The position numbers were made by a program, and so were the translations under genes. This document shows, piece by piece, positions 56,663 to 64,000 of a stretch of 64,000 nucleotides of DNA. Source of the DNA: CBDCTM01 sp965222005 (GTDB lineage Bacteria > Bacteroidota > Bacteroidia > Chitinophagales > Saprospiraceae); contig OZ244935.1 in NCBI GenBank assembly GCA_965222005.1, positions 1,860,001 through 1,924,000 of the forward strand, in the 5' to 3' direction. The notes under the pieces were generated by a model. That model had not been told where the DNA came from. It ran no database searches and was given only the letters and a program-made list of their open reading frames with translations. Numbering within the stretch: position 1 is the first letter of the stretch; each line of letters begins with the position of its first letter.

Positions 56663-57487
56663 ATGTTGAATCAAAAACTGAAATTGGCTATCCTTGATAT
56701 GTACGATGGCACGCCCAATCAGGGTATGCGGGCTATAAAGGATATTGTAAATTGTTATAAGACCAAGTTGGAATGGGCGGTATTTGATACACGAGGAGCG
56801 GCCGAAATACCCGATATTTCTTACGATGTGTATATTTCCACCGGCGGGCCGGGCAATCCGCTGGAAGGAGACGGCAATTGGGACCGGAAGTTCTACGATT
56901 TTGTGGATGAGCTGTGGGCCTGGAATGCATCGGGCAAATGGCCCAAAAAACATGTTTTTTTTATATGCCATTCTTTCCAGATGGCCTGTCAGCATTTTGA
57001 CCTCGCTTCGATCACTCGTCGTGACACCCGCTCATTTGGTACCGGCATAGTTCATAAAACGGTGGACGGAAAAAAAGAGCCCTTTTTCCACAATTTGCCC
57101 GATCCCTTTTATATTGCCGACTTTAGAAATTACCAAATAGTACAGCCCGATCCGGAAGTATTTGAAGCCATGAATGCGCAAATCGTGGCGTTGGAAGCTT
57201 TATCACCCTATGAAGAGCGGGAGCGGGCCATTATGGCCGTACGCTTTTCTCCCGAATTTTTCGGCACCCAGTTTCATCCCGAAGCCGATCCCGAAGGGAT
57301 GATGATCCATTTCTCCAATCCGGAAGAAAAAAAGGAAATCGTGCAAACACATGGTGAGCGAAAATTTGACAGAATGATGGTAGATTTGAAACGTCCTGAG
57401 CGCATTCCGTTGACCTACAACACCATACTGCCTGCATTTTTGGACCGGGCCATCAACAGCCTATGCCTACGCATGCAGGCTACATAG
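56663..57487 (+). CDS. Class I glutamine amidotransferase-like protein
   Basis: The 274-residue protein has the GATase-1 fold: SYDVYISTGGPGNPLEGDGNWDR, then the nucleophile region KHVFFICHSFQMACQHF (Cys102) and the His/Glu end FFGTQFHPEADPEGMMIHF. So the triad is intact. It should release ammonia from glutamine for a partner ligase, although stand-alone hydrolases of other gamma-glutamyl compounds share this fold. An AGGGAAAG sequence just before the ATG is a good Shine-Dalgarno, unusual in this phylum. It lies between two ATP-grasp-type genes, 20 bases before the second. Confidence 0.87.
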   Translation: MLNQKLKLAILDMYDGTPNQGMRAIKDIVNCYKTKLEWAVFDTRGAAEIPDISYDVYISTGGPGNPLEGDGNWDRKFYDFVDELWAWNASGKWPKKHVFFICHSFQMACQHFDLASITRRDTRSFGTGIVHKTVDGKKEPFFHNLPDPFYIADFRNYQIVQPDPEVFEAMNAQIVALEALSPYEERERAIMAVRFSPEFFGTQFHPEADPEGMMIHFSNPEEKKEIVQTHGERKFDRMMVDLKRPERIPLTYNTILPAFLDRAINSLCLRMQAT

Positions 57488-57506
57488 TCACAAAGCCTTC
57501 CCCAAG

Positions 57507-58703
57507 ATGTTGCAAAGCCTCCGCCACCGATACAACCATGATTTTAGCGAAAAGCAGTACCAGAAAATGCTAAATTATGTGGCCAATGCCTGGAGCCATC
57601 CCGCCAATTTTCGCATCGCAGAAACACCGGTATTTGTACCGGAAAGATTGAAAAAGCAGTTGTACGAGGCTTGTGAAGAAATTTCTGACACCATCTGCCG
57701 TCCGGATTTTAAGCGCCTGTCTCAATCGGCACTGCTGCCTGAAAATTTTGTGCCCGGTGAGACGGATCATACCACCTTTTTGCAAATGGATTTCGGTATT
57801 TGCCAGGATGAAACGGGGCATTTGTCCCCCCAACTCATCGAAGTGCAAGGCTTTCCTTCTGTCTATTTTTTCCAAAACCTGGTAGCCCTTGCCTATCGGC
57901 AGTTTTTTGATATTCCCGACAATTTTTCACATCTCTTCCACGGCTTCGACCCTGAGCAATACATCGAACTGCTTCGCAAGATTATTATAGGGGACAGCGA
58001 TCCGAAAAATGTGATCCTGCTGGAAGTGGAACCCGACAAGCAAATGACCAATATCGATTTTGCAGGGGCTCGCCACCAGTTGGGTGTACCCACGGTTTGT
58101 ATCAGCGATTTGCACACAGCTGGCCGACAGGTTTATTATCACGACGCGAGTGGCAGCAAGGTGGGAGTGGAGAAAATTTTCAACCGAGTCATTTTTGACG
58201 AGCTGATCCGCCGCGACGATTTGAAGCGCTCTTTTTATTTTACCAATGAATATGACCTACAATGGATTGGGCATCCGCATTGGTTTTTTCGGATCAGCAA
58301 ACATACCCTTCCATTGCTGAACAGTCGCTTTGTTCCCAAATCCTATTTTTTGCACGAGCTGGAGGAAATTCCCGCCGATTTGCAAAACTACGTACTCAAA
58401 CCGCTCTACTCCTTCGCCGGCACCGGCGTCATCATCAACCTCAATCGCTACGATATCGAAGCGATCGAAGACCGGGAGAACTACATCCTGCAACGCAAGG
58501 TGAGCTACGCACCTGTAATCGAAACGCCTACCGGCCCTGCCAAATGTGAAATCCGTATGCTCATGCTTTGGGAGCGCGGTGCAGCCCGCCCCCGCATGGT
58601 CAACAACCTCGCTCGCCTCAGCAAGGGCGAAATGGTCGGGGTACGCTACAACAAAGACAAAGATTGGGTAGGCGGAAGCGTTGGTTTTTTTGAAAACGAA
58701 TAA
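57507..58703 (+). CDS. ATP-grasp-like ligase, gene 3 of the amidotransferase cluster
   Basis: The 398-residue protein opens with FSEKQYQKMLNYVANAWSHP and shows DFGICQDETGHLSPQLIEVQGFPS, VILLEVEPDKQMTNIDFAGAR, GHPHWFFRISKHTLPLLNSRF, then the ATP-binding stretch YVLKPLYSFAGTGVIINLNR and CEIRMLMLWERG. The order fits an ATP-grasp-type fold with a large N-terminal substrate domain, similar in outline to glutathionylspermidine-synthetase or circularly permuted ATP-grasp proteins, but the exact family is not certain. It follows the amidotransferase gene by 19 bases, so all three are probably one operon that builds or modifies a small amide- or peptide-like compound. Confidence 0.72.
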   Translation: MLQSLRHRYNHDFSEKQYQKMLNYVANAWSHPANFRIAETPVFVPERLKKQLYEACEEISDTICRPDFKRLSQSALLPENFVPGETDHTTFLQMDFGICQDETGHLSPQLIEVQGFPSVYFFQNLVALAYRQFFDIPDNFSHLFHGFDPEQYIELLRKIIIGDSDPKNVILLEVEPDKQMTNIDFAGARHQLGVPTVCISDLHTAGRQVYYHDASGSKVGVEKIFNRVIFDELIRRDDLKRSFYFTNEYDLQWIGHPHWFFRISKHTLPLLNSRFVPKSYFLHELEEIPADLQNYVLKPLYSFAGTGVIINLNRYDIEAIEDRENYILQRKVSYAPVIETPTGPAKCEIRMLMLWERGAARPRMVNNLARLSKGEMVGVRYNKDKDWVGGSVGFFENE

Positions 58704-58922
58704 CAACTTTGAGGGATCCTCATCCAAATGTATCGGCCCGGATAGGGGGGGCCAGCCCTTATTACCGTCCTTAGGTTAGCACTAGTGCCCCGAACGTCAA
58801 GTCATTGGACCGATTGCTACAATTACTGCCTAATTAAGCTCGAAATACTGTTCAAACAATTCGGATTAGCCGCAATAGCTTGCTGTGCGTTACATGAATT
58901 TCGTTTACATAAAAATCAGATC

Positions 58923-59609
58923 ATGAAATCTAATATTGCTTTAGCCTTAGGAATTTTCCTGCTTTCGTATGCCTTTACAAATGCCCAAACTATTCGCAAA
59001 CCCGGCGATTTTGACGCCCTCCAGATTACCGGAAACCTGGAAGTGGTACTGATTCACGGTACCGAAAATATAGTGGAAATCGAAGAGGATGGCTCTGATG
59101 AGGTACGCCTGGAATGGCAGGGGGATGTGCTGCGCATCAAACGTCCCAAACTGTACGATTGGACCAAATACGGCGATGATAGCAGCATCCGCCTTAGAGT
59201 GACCTATACACAGCTTAGCGCGTTGAAGGCCAGTGCCGGGGCGCAGCTTATCACCAGCGATACGATCACCACAGATGATCTTCACCTGCGTTTCGGCAGC
59301 GGCGCTACGGGCAAGCTTAGTATTCAAACCGAAAATGTGAAAGTGCAGGTTTTGGAAGGAGCCAAGTTACATCTGCGGGGTCGCACCGAGCGGCAAGAGG
59401 TAAATGTGGCTACCGGCGGGATGTATCACGCCTACCAATTTGATGCGGAACGCTCCTATATCAAAGCCAGCACGGGCAGCCTGGCAGAAGTAGTAGCTCT
59501 GGAAAAACTAGACGCTACTGCGCATACCGGCGGCGAAATCCAATACAAAGGCAATCCCGAGCGGCTACGCGTTAGCGATAAGCTGGGCGGCGAGGTCCGG
59601 GATCATTGA
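58923..59609 (+). CDS. Secreted head-GIN-domain (DUF2807-like) protein
   Basis: The 228-residue protein has a signal peptide (NIALALGIFLLSYAFTNAQ) and a beta-helix-like body with the head-GIN pattern: RKPGDFDALQITGNLEVVLIHG, EIEEDGSDEVRLEWQGDVLRIKR, and later repeats such as SALKASAGAQLITSDTI, LHLRFGSGATGKLSI, and QYKGNPERLRVSDKLGGEV. Proteins of this type are common in Bacteroidota and are exported; their role is unknown. The frame is open upstream to 58785 but the ATG before the signal peptide is the natural start. The gap 58704-58922 shows nothing else. Confidence 0.82.
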   Translation: MKSNIALALGIFLLSYAFTNAQTIRKPGDFDALQITGNLEVVLIHGTENIVEIEEDGSDEVRLEWQGDVLRIKRPKLYDWTKYGDDSSIRLRVTYTQLSALKASAGAQLITSDTITTDDLHLRFGSGATGKLSIQTENVKVQVLEGAKLHLRGRTERQEVNVATGGMYHAYQFDAERSYIKASTGSLAEVVALEKLDATAHTGGEIQYKGNPERLRVSDKLGGEVRDH

Positions 59610-59627
59610 CGGGCCGGGTGAGCTGAT

Positions 59628-61030
59628 TTACCTCAAGAGGGTAAGGTCACCATTAAGGGCCTGCGGCTTGCCTTCGCATTCAACGACCAGCTGATACAAA
59701 TAGACGCCTTCATGAGCCTTTTTGCCTTGAAAGGTGCCATCCCACCAGGCGCTGAGTTCATTGCCGGTGAAAGAGTCTTTGGCATACACAAGCTCCCCCC
59801 AGCGGTCATAAATTTGATACAGCAGAATGCGTACTCCTTGGTTTTTGGCAAAGACCTGAAAGTAGTCGTTTACCCCATCACCGTTAGGCGAAAAAGCGTT
59901 GGGTATGAAAAACGCTTGTACAGTAAGATCAAGGGTCCGCATACTGTCGCAGCCTTCGGCCGTGAGGAAGTGGTCATGATAAATTCCGGTTTCCTTATAT
60001 CCTGAATAGCTGCTTTCGCCACATAGGGTGGTGTCAAGGTGTATAGATTGAGGCGGCTTGACGGAGAGGTTCAGAATACGCATACTATCGCAGCCTGCCT
60101 GGCTTGTCAGGCTGTCGGAATACATACCACTCCGATTGTATCCTTGGTAGGATTCTCCTTCGCAGATGACGACCGAATTGATGATGCGATACGTCTTTTC
60201 CACCACCAGGTCCAGTATCCGGATGCTGTCACAACCGCTAGCCGTTTCAAAACTGTTTTCATACAAGCCCGTTTCAAAATAGCCCTCATAGCTTTCTCCC
60301 TGACAAATATTGGCTTCCATGCGGGTGATCTGGCAGGTGGTGCCAATTTCGTGGATTGACAAAGCTCTTCTGTACAGCCTGAAATTGTCCAACCGGCCAG
60401 CAAGTGCATGATTCAGCTCATAGCAGCCCGTGAGGCAATCCTGATCCTGGCCCAGCACAAAGCCCTGCTCATCCAAATTGACCGGATTGTTGGATACCAG
60501 CTCATCGTCACTGATCTGCTGGCCGTCTAAAAATATTTTCAAAATAGTTCCCCTTCGGGTAATGGCTATGCAGTACCACTGGTATTCGGCTAAGGTATCG
60601 GTGAGGGGGAAGAAAAGCTCGGTTCCATCAAAAGCAATATACATTTCATTCGGAACTGCCTGGTAGGCAAAATTGAATGCATTATTTTGCGACCAGCCAC
60701 TGGCTATAGTGTTGCGCGGCGGAAAATGGTGGTGGGCGGTAGGCTCTTTGTTGAAGTGCTCGAACAATACCCGGAAGCTGAGCGAAAAGTCGGTGGCTCC
60801 ATTGATTGAGGCAGAGGGAATGACGAGCGCACTTTGTAAGTCGCGGGGGACTTGCAGCACTTCGCTGATCTGGGCATTTCCTTGTAGTTGAGCGTGGAAA
60901 TTGCTATCGCTTCCGTCCAATGCATTGCCGGAAAATTGGTAATTAGTTACGAGCAGGCATCGCATCCGGATTGGCAAAGGGCCGTGCTAATTGTTGCGAC
61001 CAACAGCCAGATAGTAAGGCAGATTTTCAT
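59628..61030 (-). pseudogene. LamG-like / CHU_C (type IX sorting) surface protein, split by a frameshift after the signal peptide
   Basis: A perfect signal peptide, MKICLTIWLLVATISTALC, starts at 61030 but meets a stop after 27 codons (60949-60947). The long frame (59628-60977) begins in another phase with LVTNYQFSGNALDGSDSNFHAQL, the start of a LamG/concanavalin-like domain, so one base seems missing near the Cys-Ser junction, unless a -1 slip occurs. The rest encodes LamG (to about 215), three similar modules with ICQGESYEGYFETGLYENSF and GCDSIRILDLVV, and a C-terminal CHU_C domain FIPNAFSPNGDGVNDYFQVF ending in the type-B sorting motif (SFTGNELSAWWDGTFQGK). Either a pseudogene, a sequencing error or a phase-variable state. 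Confidence 0.8.
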
Positions 61031-61409
61031 GATGGCAAGGTAATGCTGAATGCGAATATCCGGAAAATTTTACAAAATCATATAAAATCAGAAGCGCTGA
61101 TAATCAGCTTGTTATAAATAGGAGTATTATAAAATAGACAAATTCTTACTTTGTAATTAATTGATTATCAATTTTTTATGATAAAACGAGGTTGTGCCTA
61201 ATATAGAGTGATTTTTTAGTGGATATTATGTTGATTTCAAATTTATAGTTACCTTGTAATTAATTTTAATCAAATTTCGCCCATAAACATATACCCCGCA
61301 CCCCTAAAACATTCCACACATCTTGGTTCTTCCAAAAGGCCAAACTACAAGGAAGCACTTCTCAAAATTTAATTAAGCTGATCTAAAAACCTCGGGCGAT
61401 TTGCTTGCC

Positions 61410-61501
61410 GTTATATTTTGAATTCAAAATACAACGGGTTGGTTGGATGGTGTAAGAAACTGTATTGAAAAATCAGTGACATGTTTCAAAACAGTTTCTA
61501 A
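61410..61501. other. Palindrome and stem-loop in the gap upstream of the giant repeat protein
   Basis: The AT-rich gap 61031-61587 holds no gene. It contains the 18-bp perfect palindrome TATTTTGAATTCAAAATA (61414-61431) and a stem of two 18-base arms (61453-61470 and 61484-61501) sharing AGAAACTGT and TTGAAA, with one central mismatch and a 13-base loop. These may be operators, a small RNA or an attenuator for the gene at 61588. Confidence 0.45.
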
Positions 61502-61587
61502 GCTTGAAAATATTATTTGAACACCCATATTAAAAATTATTTGATTCTATGCGATAAACTATTTACTCACATTTAAATCCCGAACCT

Positions 61588-64000
61588 ATGTTTTTTAACA
61601 TCCCGAACACCGAAAAAAAAGCAAAGCCTTATCTGTATATTTGCTTTTTGCTCTTCTTCTCAGTACTAAATCTGACCCCAGCCTTTTCTCAGATACCCGA
61701 TGACGATATTCGAAACTGCGATGGATCTTGCTCGGCAAGTGATCTCGACATTACCCCGATCTTCGTAGCTGACTCGGATGGCAACGCTATGGATCACTGT
61801 GAAACCGGCACCACAGTTACCGGTTTTGTCTGGTTGGTGATCGTCCACGGTAACAACGGCAACCGCAACGCTTTCCGCATCGGAGGCGACCTGGTGATCA
61901 ATGGCGTTGATACGGGCACTGATATCATTGGCTGTATTGACAACATCACGGCGGTAAATGGACAAAGCGATACCGTAATGCTCGACCAGCCCATTAGCTG
62001 GACCTGTGGTGATTCACTGGATCTGTGCGAGCTGAAAGTTGCCTGGCGAACTTCTGCCAATGCCACTTGTGATAACACACAGAATTGCAACAACTATCCC
62101 AATGGGCAATGCAGGATCTATGAATGCATAGATGTGGAAACACCACTTGCCGCCAATTTTAGCTACACGAGCTCCTGCGTAGGCACCAATCTTTTTGAAA
62201 GTGTCGTATTTACCGATGAATCCACGGGTGGCCTGGAACCTTATTCTTACTCCTGGGATTTTGGCCCAGACGCCAACCCGGCTACGGCCAATACGGAAGG
62301 GCCGCATACGGTTGAATATTCCTCCGGAGGCTCTAAAATGGTCACTCTTACCGTCACGGATTCCAAAACCAATGCAGCTGTTGCTACCTACTCACAGACC
62401 ATTACGGTAGGTACTTGTTGCAATTTTGAAGCAACTTGCCCGGCTAACAACAGTCTGGGTACATTTAGTTGCAACACATTAAATACCATCCCCGCCTGTC
62501 CGGTAGATGAAGCTTCAGCAGAGGCTGCTCCTTACAACATCCAGATCGGCGATAGCCCTTGCGGAACTATTGTGGTGCTTTGCACTGATAGTGAAACGCC
62601 TAATGAATGTGCAACGGCTAATCAAAATATTACCCGTACAGTTACCGTCTTTGATGATCTGGACAATGATCAAACATTGGACGCGGGGGAAGCTTCACAG
62701 GTATGTACCTTTACTATTGTCATTGATGTGGACAATACGGCTCCCGAAATTACCTGTCCGGCTGATCTGATACTGGAATGCGATGGCGACTATGCCAACG
62801 AGATAGCTGCCTGGCTGGCTGGAGCAACGGCAAGTGATGCTTGCGATAGCGACGTAGCGATCAGCGATGACTATGACGGCAGCTCGCTTCCGAGCTTATC
62901 CTGCGATCAGAGCAGCGGCCTAGTGGTGACGTTTAGGGCCACGGATGATTGTGGCAATACGGCGACCTGCACAGCGAGTATCAAGATCGACGATGAAGTA
63001 GCGCCGAGCATAAGCTGTCCGGCTGATCTGATACTGGAATGCGATGGCGACTATGCCAACGAGATAGCTGCCTGGCTGGATGAAGCAAGTGCAAGTGATG
63101 CTTGCGATAGCGATGTAGCGATGAGCGATGACTATGACGGCAGCTCGCTTCCGAGCTTATCCTGCGATCAGAGCAGCGGCCTAGTGGTGACGTTTAGGGC
63201 CACGGATGATTGTGGCAATACGGCGACCTGCACAGCGAGTATCAAGATCGACGATGAAGTAGCGCCGAGCATAAGCTGTCCGGCTGATCTGATACTGGAA
63301 TGCGATGGCGACTATGCCAACGAGATAGCTGCCTGGCTGGCTGGAGCAACGGCAAGTGATGCTTGCGATAGCGACGTAGCGATCAGCGATGACTATGACG
63401 GCAGCTCGCTTCCGAGCTTATCCTGCGATCAGAGCAGCGGCCTAGTGGTGACGTTTAGGGCCACGGATGATTGTGGCAATACGGCGACCTGCACAGCGAG
63501 TATCAAGATCGACGATGAAGTAGCGCCGAGCATAAGCTGTCCGGCTGATCTGATACTGGAATGCGATGGCGACTATGCCAACGAGATAGCTGCCTGGCTG
63601 GCTGGAGCAACGGCAAGTGATGCTTGCGATAGCGACGTAGCGATCAGCGATGACTATGACGGCAGCTCGCTTCCGAGCTTATCCTGCGATCAGAGCAGCG
63701 GCCTAGTGGTGACGTTTAGGGCCACGGATGATTGTGGCAATACGGCGACCTGCACAGCGAGTATCAAGATCGACGATGAAGTAGCGCCGAGCATAAGCTG
63801 TCCGGCTGACCTGATACTGGAATGCGATGGCGACTATGCCGACGAGATAGCTGCCTGGCTGGCTGGAGCAAGTGCAAGTGATGCTTGCGATAGCGACGTA
63901 GCGATCAGCGATGACTATGACGGCAGCTCGCTTCCGAGCTTATCCTGCGATCAGAGCAGCGGCCTAGTGGTGACGTTTACGGCCACGGATGATTGTGGCA
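61588..64000 (+). CDS. Large secreted protein with PKD and tandem HYR-like repeats, 3' end beyond the window
   Basis: The visible 804 residues begin with a long signal peptide (YLYICFLLFFSVLNLTPAFS). A beta-rich N-terminal part follows with FRIGGDLVINGVDTGTD, then a PKD-like domain (residues about 190-280: FTDESTGGLEPYSYSWDFGPD and HTVEYSSGGSKMVTLTVTDS), a cysteine-rich segment, and from about residue 385 a series of HYR-like domains of 87 residues (APSISCPADLILECDGDYAN ... VVTFRATDDCGNTATCTASI). The frame is open to the window end. Such proteins are typical surface or gliding-related adhesins carried by the type IX secretion system, with a sorting domain expected downstream. Confidence 0.85.
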   Translation, partial: MFFNIPNTEKKAKPYLYICFLLFFSVLNLTPAFSQIPDDDIRNCDGSCSASDLDITPIFVADSDGNAMDHCETGTTVTGFVWLVIVHGNNGNRNAFRIGGDLVINGVDTGTDIIGCIDNITAVNGQSDTVMLDQPISWTCGDSLDLCELKVAWRTSANATCDNTQNCNNYPNGQCRIYECIDVETPLAANFSYTSSCVGTNLFESVVFTDESTGGLEPYSYSWDFGPDANPATANTEGPHTVEYSSGGSKMVTLTVTDSKTNAAVATYSQTITVGTCCNFEATCPANNSLGTFSCNTLNTIPACPVDEASAEAAPYNIQIGDSPCGTIVVLCTDSETPNECATANQNITRTVTVFDDLDNDQTLDAGEASQVCTFTIVIDVDNTAPEITCPADLILECDGDYANEIAAWLAGATASDACDSDVAISDDYDGSSLPSLSCDQSSGLVVTFRATDDCGNTATCTASIKIDDEVAPSISCPADLILECDGDYANEIAAWLDEASASDACDSDVAMSDDYDGSSLPSLSCDQSSGLVVTFRATDDCGNTATCTASIKIDDEVAPSISCPADLILECDGDYANEIAAWLAGATASDACDSDVAISDDYDGSSLPSLSCDQSSGLVVTFRATDDCGNTATCTASIKIDDEVAPSISCPADLILECDGDYANEIAAWLAGATASDACDSDVAISDDYDGSSLPSLSCDQSSGLVVTFRATDDCGNTATCTASIKIDDEVAPSISCPADLILECDGDYADEIAAWLAGASASDACDSDVAISDDYDGSSLPSLSCDQSSGLVVTFTATDDCG
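62740..64000 (+). repeat. Tandem 261-bp repeats (87 codons), four full copies and a truncated fifth
   Basis: Copies start at 62740, 63001, 63262, 63523 and 63784. Period is exactly 261. They are almost identical at the DNA level apart from the start of copy 1 and a few changes such as GATGAAGCAAGT versus GCTGGAGCAACG. This points to very recent duplication or gene conversion, and to possible collapse in assembly. Confidence 0.92.

Noticed and set aside
1..64000. tRNA or rRNA genes
   Set aside because: No cloverleaf-like or rRNA-like sequence was recognised by eye on either strand; a dedicated search could not be run.

Overview
The window looks like a chromosomal segment of a Bacteroidota bacterium, most likely a member of the Saprospiria. 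Supporting signs are type IX secretion style proteins (a CHU_C/gliding-motility C-terminal domain, PKD and HYR-like repeats), a head-GIN/DUF2807-like protein, promoter-like TAnnTTTG boxes, mostly absent Shine-Dalgarno sites, and a housekeeping set typical of that phylum. Most genes have balanced base composition. An AT-rich IS66 element and an AT-rich block of cas genes stand out against it. The lineage is inferred from gene content only; no 16S or ribosomal gene is present.

Layout. 1-17.4 kb is ordinary chromosome: the 5' part of a comM/yifB gene, an SH3-domain secreted protein, hemA and aspS (divergent), a strong bidirectional terminator, a family S9D-like peptidase, a 4-kb cyclase/ATPase/TPR signalling protein, sucB, a thioesterase and a TonB-like protein. 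17.4-26.6 kb is lipid-flavoured: a phasin-like protein, an HMG-CoA reductase with an N-terminal extension, a GMC (fatty-alcohol-oxidase type) oxidoreductase, an SCP2 protein and a wax ester synthase/DGAT, followed by an RlpA protein. An intact IS66-family insertion with a perfect 8-bp target duplication sits directly behind the oxidoreductase gene. Three palindromic, MITE-like elements lie in the intergenic spaces.

27.2-49.6 kb is a type I-B CRISPR-Cas locus: WYL regulator, cas8b1/cst1, cas7/cst2, cas5, a REP-associated tyrosine transposase (RAYT) gene, cas3, cas6, cas1, cas2, cas4, leader, and one uninterrupted array with 162 intact repeats, one degenerate terminal repeat and 162 spacers (counted by hand). 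The effector genes cas8-cas7-cas5-RAYT-cas3 are visibly AT-rich, while the WYL gene and cas6-cas1-cas2-cas4 have host-like composition, so the locus looks chimeric. REP-like palindromes flank the RAYT, sit at the cas7/cas5 junction, and one appears absorbed into the cas3 reading frame. The array has three sharply separated blocks, each with its own uniform repeat variant (82, 56 and 24 repeats). The middle block breaks the simple leader-to-trailer chronology and is full of duplicated and diverged spacers that appear to track one evolving target lineage.

49.6-64 kb is accessory chromosome: an AlbA_2/Schlafen-type protein with a possible nuclease domain abutting the array, a propeller-sensor adenylate cyclase, an NYN-domain nuclease-like protein, an esterase, a three-gene ATP-grasp / glutamine amidotransferase / ATP-grasp cluster of unknown product, a DUF2807-like protein, a LamG/CHU_C secreted protein whose signal peptide is split off by a frameshift, and the start of a large secreted protein with near-identical 261-bp tandem repeats running off the window end.

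The strongest candidates for new biology are the RAYT/REP system embedded in the cas operon, the three-block array with its re-sampled targets, and the ATP-grasp/amidotransferase cluster.
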